From positions 1-22,510 of the forward strand of contig CABYCA010000009.1 in assembly GCA_902517365.1 (NCBI GenBank): a stretch of 22,510 bases of DNA, written 5' to 3'. The position numbers were made by a program, and so were the translations under genes. The notes below the pieces were generated by a model that was not told where the DNA came from, did not search any database, and was given only the letters and a program-made list of their open reading frames with translations. This document shows positions 13,630 to 21,910 of the stretch, piece by piece. The number at the start of each line of letters is the position of its first letter. The stretch's first letter is position 1. The stretch is from an uncultured Bacteroidota bacterium. Its GTDB lineage: Bacteria; Bacteroidota; Bacteroidia; Flavobacteriales; Flavobacteriaceae.

Positions 13630-15981
13630 ATGAAGAGACAGCTTTTAATTTTCTGTTTATCATTTATTAGTACAAACTTACAATCTCAAAATTTAGGAAC
13701 TATTTCAGGTAAAGTTTTTAATAATGAGACTGGACTATTCCTTGAAGGGGCAACAATTCAAGTTGAAAATTCTGATTTTTTTGCAATAACTAATAGTGAA
13801 GGGTTCTTTGAAATTAATGACGTACCTACCTCAAGTTATAATGTTAAGGCCAGTTTTATAGGTTTTAAATCTCTTACTATATTCAATGTAATAGTTAAAT
13901 CAGCTGGAAATCAATCTTTGCAGTATGGATTAAATCTGTCATTAGAAGAACTTGATGAAATAATTGTTATTGAGTCACCATTTAAAACCTCAATAGAAAC
14001 TCCACTTTCTACTCAAACATTTTCAGCTGTTGAGATAGAAACTTATCCTGGAGGAAATAATGATATTACTAGGGTAATTCAAAGTCTACCAGGAATTTCG
14101 CCATCTATAGGTGGTTTTAGAAATGATATAATTATACGAGGTGGAGGTCCCAATGAAACTGTATACTATATTGATGGAATTGAAATACCTAATATAAATC
14201 ATTTTAGTACTCAAGGAAGCTCAGGTGGCCCAGTTGGTTTAATAAATGTATCGTTTATAAAGGATGTTACTCTTTCAACTTCTTCATTTGGTGCAGAATA
14301 TGATAATGCTCTGTCTGGTGTTTTGTCATTTGATCAAAAAGATGCAAAAATTGATAAAGTTTCAGGAAATTTTAGAGTAGGATCAAGTGAAGCTGGGTTA
14401 ACTTTTGAAGGCCCGTTAAAGTTGTTCAGTAATAAAGATACATCTTTTATCTTTTCAATTAGAAGGAGTTATTTACAATTTATTTTTAAAGCATTTGGTT
14501 TTTCTTTTTTACCTGATTACTGGGATTATCAGATGAAAATAACACATAAAATTGATGATTTTAATCATATAAATTTAATAGGGATTGGCTCAATCGATGA
14601 GCTTACTATTAATGAGGCTGAAGAATTTAATTTTGAGAATGAATCTCAAATAGAACAACTTCCTATAATTAACCAAAAATCTAGAACATTTGGTGTTTCC
14701 TGGAAGAGAATCTATAAAAATAAAAATGGATTTTTTAATCTATCGATTAGTAATAACAGGCTAGAAAATAATTTTGAAAGATTCAAAAATAACATTTCTA
14801 AATCGAACCCTTCATTTTCGAATATATCTATTGAAGATGAAACAAAAATTAGATTTATTAGTAATCAAAAAAGTGAAAATTTTAAATTTTCATATGGTGG
14901 TAATATACAATTATCAAACTATCAAAATAACACTCAGTTTGAATTCTATAACATAGTTTATAATACTAAAATAGATTTTATAAAATATGGTCTGTTTCTA
15001 AAATCAAATAATACATTTATTGATGATAAGCTTGGAGTATCTTTGGGTGTAAGATTAGACCAAGATAATTTTACACAAGAAAATAATATTTTTGAAAATA
15101 TATCTCCAAGGCTAGCACTTTCACTAATAATATCTGAAGATAAAAAATGGAAATTTAATTTTGCCACAGGTAGATACTTTAAAATTCCAACATACACCTC
15201 TTTAGGATTCAAAAACTTTGATAACGTATTTTTAAATAAAAGATCTAAATACACTAGGAGTGATCATATTGTTGGAGGTTTTGAATTTAATTGGACAGAA
15301 TCTTCAAGATTTACTTTTGAGGCCTTTCATAAAAAATATAACAACTACCCAGTATCAAAAGTTGACGGTGTATCTCTGGCAAACAAGGGGGCTGACTTTG
15401 AAGTTCTTGGTAATGAGGAGATCCTAACAATTGGCAAAGGGAAATCATATGGTGTAGAATTTCTTTACCAGCAAAAATTGAAAGACAATTTTTACGGAAT
15501 ACTTTCATATACTTTCTTTTATAGTAAGTTCTCCGGATTAGATAAAATCTATCTTCCGTCTGTTTGGGATAATAGACACTTACTCTCTTTTACTGGAGGG
15601 TATAAGCTAAAAAAGAATTGGGAAATAAGTACTAAAATTAAATTTACTGGAAAAACCCCATATTCTCCAGTAGATATATTATCAACCACTCAGTCTTATC
15701 CAGAGATTATTTTTGATTATTCGCAAATTGGAAATTATTTTTTGAATAATTTTACAAAATTAGATGTTAGAGTTGATAAGAGATGGAATTTTAAATCAAC
15801 ATCCATGAATTTCTACATAGATATTGAGAATCTTTTGATGGACGAGATTCCAGTTCCACCTGAATATGGACTACAAAGAGATGGAAACTTAAATATTATT
15901 GACCCTAGGAATCTAATTGAAGTAATTAGTGATAATAGGAATTCATTAATACCAAGTATCGGATTTGTCTTTGACTTTTAA
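13630..15981 (+). CDS. TonB-dependent outer-membrane receptor with carboxypeptidase-regulatory-like domain
   Basis: Outer-membrane active transporter energised by TonB, 783 aa. A signal peptide (about 1-19, MKRQLLIFCLSFISTNLQSQ with a cleavable end) is followed by a CarboxypepD_reg-like domain (about 23-105, GTISGKVFNNETG...), a short linker with a possible TonB-box region (IIVIESP), the plug domain (about 125-237; LPGISPSIGGFRNDIIIRGG and YYIDGIEIP), and a 22-strand-type barrel to the end. The last residue is aromatic (GFVFDF), as expected for BAM-dependent assembly. No SusD partner, TonB or ExbBD is next to it, so it is not a classical polysaccharide-utilisation pair. The substrate is unknown. 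The stop codon abuts the convergent acyl-CoA dehydrogenase stop with no spacer. Confidence 0.94.
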   Translation: MKRQLLIFCLSFISTNLQSQNLGTISGKVFNNETGLFLEGATIQVENSDFFAITNSEGFFEINDVPTSSYNVKASFIGFKSLTIFNVIVKSAGNQSLQYGLNLSLEELDEIIVIESPFKTSIETPLSTQTFSAVEIETYPGGNNDITRVIQSLPGISPSIGGFRNDIIIRGGGPNETVYYIDGIEIPNINHFSTQGSSGGPVGLINVSFIKDVTLSTSSFGAEYDNALSGVLSFDQKDAKIDKVSGNFRVGSSEAGLTFEGPLKLFSNKDTSFIFSIRRSYLQFIFKAFGFSFLPDYWDYQMKITHKIDDFNHINLIGIGSIDELTINEAEEFNFENESQIEQLPIINQKSRTFGVSWKRIYKNKNGFFNLSISNNRLENNFERFKNNISKSNPSFSNISIEDETKIRFISNQKSENFKFSYGGNIQLSNYQNNTQFEFYNIVYNTKIDFIKYGLFLKSNNTFIDDKLGVSLGVRLDQDNFTQENNIFENISPRLALSLIISEDKKWKFNFATGRYFKIPTYTSLGFKNFDNVFLNKRSKYTRSDHIVGGFEFNWTESSRFTFEAFHKKYNNYPVSKVDGVSLANKGADFEVLGNEEILTIGKGKSYGVEFLYQQKLKDNFYGILSYTFFYSKFSGLDKIYLPSVWDNRHLLSFTGGYKLKKNWEISTKIKFTGKTPYSPVDILSTTQSYPEIIFDYSQIGNYFLNNFTKLDVRVDKRWNFKSTSMNFYIDIENLLMDEIPVPPEYGLQRDGNLNIIDPRNLIEVISDNRNSLIPSIGFVFDF

Positions 15982-17154
15982 CTAGAATGCATTATGTCCA
16001 GTTATATCATGACCTAGTATAAGCAGGTGTATATCATGAGTACCCTCATATGTGATGACTGATTCAAGATTCATAATATGCCTCATTATACTGTATTCAC
16101 CTGTAATCCCCATTCCACCTAATACTTGTCTCGCCTCCCTTGCAATATTGACTGCCATATCTACATTATTCCTCTTCGCAAGAGAAATTTGTGCTGAGGA
16201 AGCTTTATCGTCATTTTTAAGCTTTCCCAATTTCCATGCTAATAATTGAGCTTTTGTAATTTCAGTCAACATCTCAGCTAACTTTTTTTGTTGAAGTTGT
16301 TTAGCTGCAATTGGTTTTCCAAACTGAATTCTTTCTAGTGAATAGTTTAAAGCTGTATTATAGCAATCCATTGCAATACCAATGGCTCCCCATGATATCC
16401 CATATCTAGCTGAATCAAGGCACATAAGTGGTGCCCCAAGCCCAGATTTTCCTGGAAGAATATTTTCTTTTGGTACTCTAACATTATCAAATATTAACTC
16501 CCCAGTCGAAGAGGCTCTTAACGACCATTTATTATGAGTTTCAGGAGTTGAAAAGCCTTCCATACCTCTTTCAACAATCACACCATGAATTCTTTTCTTC
16601 TCATCTTTTGCCCATACAACAGCAATATTTGCAAATGGTGAGTTAGAAATCCACATTTTAGATCCATTTAATATTATGTGATCACCATCATCTTTGAAAT
16701 TAGTTATCATACCACCTGGATTAGATCCATGATCAGGCTCTGTAAGTCCAAAACACCCTATCATTTCTCCAGTTGCCAGTTTAGGTAAAAACTTTTCTCT
16801 TTGATCTTCACTTCCAAACTTCCATATAGGATACATTACTAATGAAGATTGAACTGATGCTGTAGATCTTATTCCACTGTCTCCTCTTTCAATCTCTTGC
16901 ATCATGATACCATAACTAATCTGATCAAGCCCTGCTCCTCCATATTTTTCTGGTATATATGGGCCAAAAGCACCAATTTCTCCAAGTTCTTTTATAAGAT
17001 GTTTTGGAAATTCAGCTTTTTGAGCATAATCCTCAATTATAGGAGAAACGGATTTAGATACCCATTGTCTTGTTGATTCTCTAATTAACTTATGTTCTTC
17101 AGAAAGTAGGTCATCAATTTGATAGAAATCTGGAGAAGTAAAATTATCATGCAT
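15982..17154 (-). CDS. gcdH: Acyl-CoA dehydrogenase, glutaryl-CoA dehydrogenase type
   Basis: FAD-dependent oxidative decarboxylation of glutaryl-CoA to crotonyl-CoA in lysine and tryptophan breakdown. It is 390 aa, normal for the family. The segment IRSTASVQSS (95-104) carries R96 and S100, matching Arg94 and Ser98 that bind the glutaryl carboxylate in the human enzyme. GCFGLTEPDHGSNP (133-146) and LRASSTGEL (212-220) are the FAD and substrate loops, and the catalytic base is E370 in TYEGTHDIH. The C-terminus GHDITGHNAF also fits. These points favour glutaryl-CoA over short-chain acyl-CoA. The ATG at 17152-17154 follows its own promoter-like element in the 42-bp gap after rimM. No other lysine-degradation gene is adjacent. 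Confidence 0.92.
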   Translation of the reverse strand: MHDNFTSPDFYQIDDLLSEEHKLIRESTRQWVSKSVSPIIEDYAQKAEFPKHLIKELGEIGAFGPYIPEKYGGAGLDQISYGIMMQEIERGDSGIRSTASVQSSLVMYPIWKFGSEDQREKFLPKLATGEMIGCFGLTEPDHGSNPGGMITNFKDDGDHIILNGSKMWISNSPFANIAVVWAKDEKKRIHGVIVERGMEGFSTPETHNKWSLRASSTGELIFDNVRVPKENILPGKSGLGAPLMCLDSARYGISWGAIGIAMDCYNTALNYSLERIQFGKPIAAKQLQQKKLAEMLTEITKAQLLAWKLGKLKNDDKASSAQISLAKRNNVDMAVNIAREARQVLGGMGITGEYSIMRHIMNLESVITYEGTHDIHLLILGHDITGHNAF

Positions 17155-17172
17155 AATTTGGAACTTATACTA

Positions 17173-17180
17173 CAAAAATA
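17173..17180 (-). promoter_or_regulatory. Bacteroidota-type -7 element for gcdH
   Basis: TATTTTTG on the minus strand matches TAnnTTTG and ends 18 bp before the ATG, in the 42-bp gap behind rimM. It suggests that this gene is transcribed separately from the rpsP-rimM unit, at least in part. Confidence 0.5.
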
Positions 17181-17196
17181 TGAATTAAATATTCAA

Positions 17197-17712
17197 TTAA
17201 ATAATTTCTAATAATCCATCGGGAATATCTAAGTGAATAATATTGTTCTCCTTATCAATTTCTTTTATTAAGTCTTCATGAATTGGTATTAGAACTAACC
17301 TTGAATTATATTTTATTTCGAAAACAGGCTGAGGTAAGTTAGTATTAATATTTTCTATTGAACCAATTTTTTGTGAATCCCTAAATACATTAAAATTTAT
17401 AATATCGTTATAAAAGAATCCAAAATCTTTTCTAGATTCAATTTTAGTGGAATCAACATAAATGTTTTTATGAATAATTTCGTCAACTTCCTTTTCAGAG
17501 TTTATCTCTTTCAGTTTTATTATTAAAACATTTTTTGAGAATGATCTTATCTCATTAATCGAAAAAGGAATAAAGCTGCCATCTAATTCGATGAAAAGGT
17601 GAGCTAAATTTGGGAAATCATTTAGATTAAATGATGATATATTAATTTTAATATCACCCTTATAACCATGGTTTGAAACAACAGTTCCAATTTTTACATG
17701 ATTAACGTTCAT
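17197..17712 (-). CDS. rimM: Ribosome maturation factor RimM
   Basis: Assembly factor that binds S19 and helps mature the 3' (head) domain of the 30S subunit. It is 171 aa, of usual size. The N-terminal RimM beta-barrel opens with KIGTVVSNHGYKGDIKI (7-23), the family's G-x(n)-H-G-x-x-G pattern, and the C-terminal half (about 95-171) is the PRC-barrel-like domain with LVLIPIHEDLIKEID and a final LDIPDGL. ATG at 17710-17712, 5 bp after the rpsP stop, so it is the second gene of the common rpsP-rimM unit. The trmD and rplS genes that follow in many bacteria are not here. Confidence 0.94.
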   Translation of the reverse strand: MNVNHVKIGTVVSNHGYKGDIKINISSFNLNDFPNLAHLFIELDGSFIPFSINEIRSFSKNVLIIKLKEINSEKEVDEIIHKNIYVDSTKIESRKDFGFFYNDIINFNVFRDSQKIGSIENINTNLPQPVFEIKYNSRLVLIPIHEDLIKEIDKENNIIHLDIPDGLLEII

Positions 17713-17717
17713 AAGGA

Positions 17718-18350
17718 CTACTTATCTTCTTCAGAACCACTATCCTCATCAGCAGGAGCTTCATCAGCAGTAGCTTCATCAGCAGTAGCTTCATCAGCAG
17801 GAGCCTCATCAGCAGGAGCCTCATCAGCAGGAGCCTCATCAGCAGGAGCTTCTTCAGCAGGAGCTTCTTCAGCAGGAGCTTCTTCAGCTTTAGCTTGTTC
17901 TTTATCTTTTGCTTCTTCTAACTTTTTCTTTCTATATTCTTCTTCTCTTTCTCTTGCTACTTTCTTGTTTGACTCAAGCGTTGCGTTTGCATCTTCAATT
18001 TTTTTCTCAATTTTAGCACTTTTTTCTTTCATCCATGCATCAAATCTTTTTTTTGCTTCAACTTCAGTGAATGCACCTTTCTTTACACCTCCATTTAAGT
18101 GCCTTTTCAATAAAACTCCAGTATATGAAAGAATAGCCTTTGCAGTACTAGTAGGCTGGGCACCTTTATCTAACCAGTTTAAGGCTGAATCAAAATTTAA
18201 ATCAATTCCCGCTGGTTTTTGATTTGGGTCATAGGTACCTATTTTTTCTAAATATCTACCATCTCTTTTAGATCTAGCATCTGCTGCAACTATCCAATAA
18301 AATGGTTTTCCTTTTTTTCCGTGTCTTTGAAGTCTAATTTTTACTGCCAT
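17718..18350 (-). CDS. rpsP: 30S ribosomal protein S16 with long acidic repeat tail
   Basis: Small-subunit protein that binds 16S rRNA early in assembly. Residues 1-80 are the S16 domain ([18 protein letters not shown], then [18 protein letters not shown]). E. coli S16 is only about 82 aa; this one is 210 aa. Residues about 95-155 form a highly charged helical stretch rich in K, E and R, and 155-199 are nine tandem pentapeptides (AEEAP x3, ADEAP x3, ADEAT x2, ADEAP), ending [10 protein letters not shown]. The tail is encoded by nearly identical 15-bp DNA repeats. Extended S16 proteins occur in Bacteroidota, but the pentad array appears to be a recent expansion. ATG at 18348-18350; a short hairpin lies in the leader. 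Confidence 0.95.
   Translation of the reverse strand: MAVKIRLQRHGKKGKPFYWIVAADARSKRDGRYLEKIGTYDPNQKPAGIDLNFDSALNWLDKGAQPTSTAKAILSYTGVLLKRHLNGGVKKGAFTEVEAKKRFDAWMKEKSAKIEKKIEDANATLESNKKVAREREEEYRKKKLEEAKDKEQAKAEEAPAEEAPAEEAPADEAPADEAPADEAPADEATADEATADEAPADEDSGSEEDK
17746..17895 (-). repeat. 15-bp tandem repeats (nine clean units plus a degenerate tenth) encoding the S16 tail
   Basis: Plus-strand units are TCATCAGCAGGAGCT and close variants, starting at 17746 and repeating every 15 bp to 17880, with a degenerate unit at 17881-17895. Variation is limited to a few positions: TCA/TCT at the third base, GGA/GTA, and final T/C. The three units at 17791-17835 are identical. Such homogeneity points to recent slippage or unequal recombination, always in frame. 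Confidence 0.93.
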
Positions 18351-18363
18351 AACTTTAATGTTT

Positions 18364-18378
18364 TGGGTACTCGACCCA
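18364..18378 (-). promoter_or_regulatory. Short hairpin in the rpsP leader
   Basis: TGGGT and ACCCA form a perfect 5-bp stem (three G-C pairs) with a 5-nt loop, 13 bp before the rpsP ATG and inside the predicted ~40-nt leader. It is the most GC-rich element in this otherwise AT-rich gap. It could be part of an autoregulatory S16 leader; no T-tract follows, so it is not an intrinsic terminator. Confidence 0.4.
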
Positions 18379-18397
18379 GGTTACTAATTTCAGGAAG

Positions 18398-18405
18398 CAA
18401 ATTTA
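18398..18405 (-). promoter_or_regulatory. Bacteroidota-type -7 element for rpsP-rimM
   Basis: TAAATTTG on the minus strand matches TAnnTTTG and ends 47 bp before the rpsP ATG, giving a leader of roughly 40 nt, which contains the TGGGT/ACCCA hairpin. It is one of the longest leaders predicted in this window. Confidence 0.5.
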
Positions 18406-18490
18406 ACAAAATATATCATACTATTGGACTATAATTAAAAACTTGAATTAAATAATCATTATATATCTTTTATTTAGACTTCTATTTGAT
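18406..18490. other. Divergent spacer between rpsP and clpP
   Basis: Centre of the longest gene-free stretch (164 bp in all, 18351-18514). It is very AT-rich and holds no open frame, RNA gene or strong repeat that I can see. The flanks contain the two opposing -7 elements; this middle part presumably carries the upstream promoter regions. Confidence 0.5.
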
Positions 18491-18498
18491 TAATTTTG
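18491..18498 (+). promoter_or_regulatory. Bacteroidota-type -7 element for clpP-clpX
   Basis: TAATTTTG matches TAnnTTTG and ends 16 bp before the clpP ATG, giving a leader of about 12 nt. No -33 TTTG is evident at the expected distance. Confidence 0.5.
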
Positions 18499-18514
18499 AC
18501 ATAAAATTTTATAG

Positions 18515-19171
18515 ATGGATTATTCAAAAGAGTTTAAAAAATATGCAACTAAGCACCATGGAGTAAGTTCTACTTACTATGATAAAATCGTAAGTAGTAT
18601 GACTCCATATATTATTGAGGAAAGACAACTTAATGTAGCTCAGATGGATGTGTTTTCGAGGTTGATGATGGATCGCATAATGTTTTTAGGAACTGCAATC
18701 AATGACAGTGTAGCTAATGTTATACAGGCTCAATTACTTTTCTTACAGAGTACAGATTCATCAAGAGATATACAAATGTATATAAACTCACCAGGTGGTG
18801 GAGTTTATGCAGGTCTTGGAATATATGATACCATGCAATATATTAAACCTGATGTAGCAACAATATGCACTGGATGTGCTGCCTCTATGGCTGCAGTACT
18901 TTTATGTGCAGGTAAAAAGGGTAAAAGATCTGCTCTAAAGCATTCTAGGGTAATGATTCATCAACCTTTAGGAGGAGTTTCTGGTCAAGCTGCTGATATC
19001 GAAATTACTGCTCGTGAAATATTGAAATTGAAAGATGAACTTTATAAAATAATTTCAAAACATTCTGGTCAAACCTTCAAAAAGGTTAATGCAGATAGTG
19101 ATAGGGATTATTGGATGAAGGCTGATGAAGCTCACAAGTATGGAATGGTTGACGAAGTATTAAACAAGTAA
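18515..19171 (+). CDS. clpP: ATP-dependent Clp protease proteolytic subunit ClpP
   Basis: Serine peptidase that forms the tetradecameric proteolytic chamber fed by ClpX. It is 218 aa, normal. The catalytic triad is S124 in GCAASMAA, H149 in VMIHQPLGG, and D198 in DSDRDYW. Other family landmarks are IIEERQ (33-38), YINSPGG (89-95) and YGMVDEVL (209-216). The N-terminal ~20 residues before the conserved core are longer than in E. coli and may be a propeptide. ATG at 18515, preceded by an A/T-rich leader without a Shine-Dalgarno site. It forms an operon with clpX (2-bp gap); the trigger-factor gene that often precedes clpP is not present upstream here. Confidence 0.97.
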   Translation: MDYSKEFKKYATKHHGVSSTYYDKIVSSMTPYIIEERQLNVAQMDVFSRLMMDRIMFLGTAINDSVANVIQAQLLFLQSTDSSRDIQMYINSPGGGVYAGLGIYDTMQYIKPDVATICTGCAASMAAVLLCAGKKGKRSALKHSRVMIHQPLGGVSGQAADIEITAREILKLKDELYKIISKHSGQTFKKVNADSDRDYWMKADEAHKYGMVDEVLNK

Positions 19172-19173
19172 AC

Positions 19174-20403
19174 ATGAGCGAGGAAGAAATTCTATGTTCC
19201 TTTTGTGGAAGGGCAAAATCTCAGACAAAACTTCTTATTGCTGGATTAGATGCTCACATATGTGATATATGTATATCTCAAGCAGATATGATTGTTAAAG
19301 ATGATCAAACTTCGAAAGAATCAAGTGACTTTTTAGTTGATCTAAAACCTCCAATAGAAATCAAAAATTTTCTTGATACACATGTAATTGGGCAGGAACA
19401 AGCAAAAAAAACAATAGCTGTTGCTGTCTATAATCATTATAAAAGAATAAATCAAAAACAACTTCCTAACGATATTGAAATACAAAAAAGTAATCTACTC
19501 CTAGTAGGTCCAACTGGAACTGGAAAAACACTTTTAGCTCAAACAATATCTAAGTTTTTAAATGTTCCGATTGCAATTGTTGACGCAACAGTTCTTACCG
19601 AGGCTGGGTATGTAGGAGAAGATGTTGAAAGTATATTAAGTAAATTACTTCAAGCAGCTGAATTTGATGTTGAAAAGGCACAGAATGGAATAGTATTTAT
19701 TGATGAAATTGACAAAATTGCAAGAAAAAGTGATAATCCCTCAATTACTAGAGATGTATCGGGTGAAGGTGTCCAACAAGCAATGCTTAAGTTACTGGAA
19801 GGTACAACTGTAAATGTTCCTCCAAAGGGTGGAAGAAAACATCCTGATCAACAATTTATTGAACTGGATACTTCAAATATCTTGTTTATAGCTGGTGGTG
19901 CTTTTGATGGAATAGACAAAATAATAAAGACTAGACTTAATTTACAATCTATAGGTTTTAAATCATCCGATGAAAAAGTTGTAAATGATAATGAAGAAAA
20001 TGTTCTAAAATTTGTTAATCCCCATGATATTAGATCATATGGTTTAATTCCAGAAATAATAGGTAGACTACCGGTTATGTGCCATTTAAACCCCCTATCA
20101 AAACGTGCCTTAAGAGATATTATGACAGTCCCAAAAAATGCTCTTGTAAAACAATATATTAAACTCTTTGAAATGGATGACATTGAATTTACTATTACAC
20201 CTAGTGCTATTGACTATATTGTAGAAAGGGCATTTGAATTTAAGATTGGTGCTAGAGGTCTAAGAACTCTCTGTGAGGCAATATTAAATGATGCAATGTT
20301 CAACTTACCAAGTTCAGACATAAAAGAGTTAAAGATTACAAAAGTTTATGCTGATCAGAAACTTCAAAATGTAGATATATCTCACTTAAAAGCTGTTTCT
20401 TAA
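19174..20403 (+). CDS. clpX: ATP-dependent Clp protease ATP-binding subunit ClpX
   Basis: AAA+ unfoldase that recognises tagged substrates and threads them into ClpP. It is 409 aa, full length. The N-terminal zinc-binding domain has C8, C11, C30 and C33. The AAA+ module shows Walker A GPTGTGKT (112-119), pore loop GYVG (145-148), Walker B VFIDEID (174-180), the RKH loop near 221-223, the ClpP-docking IGF loop at 260-262, the arginine finger R298 in GRLP, and sensor 2 GARGLR (359-364). All functional elements are intact. ATG at 19174, 2 bp after clpP, so translation is probably coupled. The stop overlaps that of the convergent GH3 gene. Confidence 0.97.
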   Translation: MSEEEILCSFCGRAKSQTKLLIAGLDAHICDICISQADMIVKDDQTSKESSDFLVDLKPPIEIKNFLDTHVIGQEQAKKTIAVAVYNHYKRINQKQLPNDIEIQKSNLLLVGPTGTGKTLLAQTISKFLNVPIAIVDATVLTEAGYVGEDVESILSKLLQAAEFDVEKAQNGIVFIDEIDKIARKSDNPSITRDVSGEGVQQAMLKLLEGTTVNVPPKGGRKHPDQQFIELDTSNILFIAGGAFDGIDKIIKTRLNLQSIGFKSSDEKVVNDNEENVLKFVNPHDIRSYGLIPEIIGRLPVMCHLNPLSKRALRDIMTVPKNALVKQYIKLFEMDDIEFTITPSAIDYIVERAFEFKIGARGLRTLCEAILNDAMFNLPSSDIKELKITKVYADQKLQNVDISHLKAVS

Positions 20404-21902
20404 TTAATCTTTAAAAGTTCCTCAACATATTCTCTAGAATTTGAAAGTCTAGGAATCTTGTTTTGTCCACCAAGTTTATTCCTAGATCTTAACCAGTCAT
20501 AGAAAAGATTTTTTCTCCCATTTATAATTTTGGGTAATTCTAATGTAGAGTTCTTATGTCTTTTTGCTTCATAATCAGAATTCAGACTTTGTAAGCTTAA
20601 ATCTAATATTTCAGTAAACTTATTGATGTCATCTGGTTCTTTTGAAAATTCTATAATCCATTCATGAGATCCTTTAGTTTTATTACCCATAAATATAGGG
20701 CCAACAGTATAATTAGATATCTCACTTTTGGTAAGCTCTGTGGTTTTGGATAATGCCATTTCAGCATTTTCTACTACCAATTCTTCACCAAATACATTTA
20801 TGAAATGTTTTGTCCTACCAGTAACCATGACCCTGAAAGGATTTAAACAAGTAAATTTAATAGTATCCCCAATTCTATATCTCCATAGACCAGAATTAGT
20901 GGTTATTACCATTTCATAATTTTTGTTAAGCTCAACATCTGCAAGAGAAACAATTTCATTTTCCGAACCATTTACTGGAATAAACTCATAAAATATCCCA
21001 TAATCAAGCATTAATAACAATTCGGAGGAGCTATTTTGATCTTGAATTGCAAAAAAACCCTCAGAGGCATTAAAAATTTCAAAATATTTAAAGTCTTTTG
21101 ATGGAAATAATCTGCTGTATAAGTTTTTATATGGCTCAAAGCTTACACCTCCATGAAAATAAACTTCAGCATTTTGCCATATCTCAAGGATATCATCCTT
21201 ACCTGTTTTCTTTATTACTTGTTGAAATAAGGATAGCATCCAGGAAGGAACTCCTGCAAAACTTGTTACATTTTCATTTAAGGATTCCTTAATGATTGCT
21301 TTGACTTTGTCCTCCCACTCTGGAATAAGGGATGTTTTAGAACTAGGAGTACTGCTTAATTCTGCCCAAAAAGGTAAATTATCTATAATTATAGCTGATA
21401 AATCTCCATAATAACTATCATTATTTTCATAGATCTCTCTTGATCCACCAAGACGGAGACATTTTCCAACTAAAAGCTGCGAATTTATGTTATTATTAAA
21501 ATAAAGAGATAACATATCCTTACCTGCTTTGTAATGACAATCCTCTAGCGATTCAAAGCTTATTGGTATGAATTTACTTTTTGCATTTGTTGTTCCACTG
21601 GACTTCGCAAACCATTTGATAGGAGTTCGCCAAAATATATTTTGCTCTCCTTTTCTATTTCTCTCTATATCGTTGTAAATATCCTCATACGCAACTGTTG
21701 GTAGTCTTTCTTTAAAGTCATTATAATGTCTAATTGTTTTAAAATCATATTTTTTTCCAATTTCAGTATCGATTGAATAAACAATCATTTTCCTGAGCAC
21801 TTCTTGTTGCACTTCAATCGGGTAATCTTTAAAAAGCTCTATTTGACTAATTCTTCTTTTTAAAAAGAATGATGCAACAGAATTAAAAATTGGAATTGGC
21901 AT
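20400..21902 (-). CDS. GH3-family acyl-adenylate (acyl-amido synthetase-like) protein
   Basis: Member of the GH3 branch of the adenylate-forming superfamily, 500 aa. In plants GH3 proteins conjugate hormones such as auxin or jasmonate to amino acids through an acyl-adenylate; the bacterial substrate is unknown. The ATP-binding motif is [10 protein letters not shown] (101-110). Further GH3 signatures are [10 protein letters not shown] (278-287), YGIFYEF (301-307), GLWRYRIGD (338-346) and [12 protein letters not shown] (370-381). There is no signal peptide or carrier-protein domain. ATG at 21900-21902. It is divergent from the DUF2797 gene across a 41-bp gap, an arrangement I recall from other Flavobacteria, and its stop overlaps the clpX stop by 4 bp. 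Confidence 0.92.
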   Translation of the reverse strand: MPIPIFNSVASFFLKRRISQIELFKDYPIEVQQEVLRKMIVYSIDTEIGKKYDFKTIRHYNDFKERLPTVAYEDIYNDIERNRKGEQNIFWRTPIKWFAKSSGTTNAKSKFIPISFESLEDCHYKAGKDMLSLYFNNNINSQLLVGKCLRLGGSREIYENNDSYYGDLSAIIIDNLPFWAELSSTPSSKTSLIPEWEDKVKAIIKESLNENVTSFAGVPSWMLSLFQQVIKKTGKDDILEIWQNAEVYFHGGVSFEPYKNLYSRLFPSKDFKYFEIFNASEGFFAIQDQNSSSELLLMLDYGIFYEFIPVNGSENEIVSLADVELNKNYEMVITTNSGLWRYRIGDTIKFTCLNPFRVMVTGRTKHFINVFGEELVVENAEMALSKTTELTKSEISNYTVGPIFMGNKTKGSHEWIIEFSKEPDDINKFTEILDLSLQSLNSDYEAKRHKNSTLELPKIINGRKNLFYDWLRSRNKLGGQNKIPRLSNSREYVEELLKIN

Positions 21903-21910
21903 GGAATGTA

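Noticed and set aside
15311..15508. Short minus-strand frame opposite the TonB receptor
   Set aside because: Antisense within a well-supported barrel-coding region, with no start context or family resemblance.
13630..15981. TonB receptor considered as the SusC of a polysaccharide-utilisation locus
   Set aside because: No SusD lipoprotein, glycoside hydrolase or regulator is adjacent, and at 783 aa it is shorter than typical SusC proteins of about 1000 aa.
17698..18222. A 174-codon open frame on the plus strand rich in Ser, Ala and Gly
   Set aside because: It is the antisense reading of the rpsP tandem repeats; repetitive DNA without stops opens all frames in step. The minus-strand frame encodes a clear S16 domain.
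18364..18378. Hairpin considered as a transcription terminator
   Set aside because: The stem is only 5 bp, there is no T-tract on either strand, and no gene ends here; both neighbouring genes diverge from this gap.
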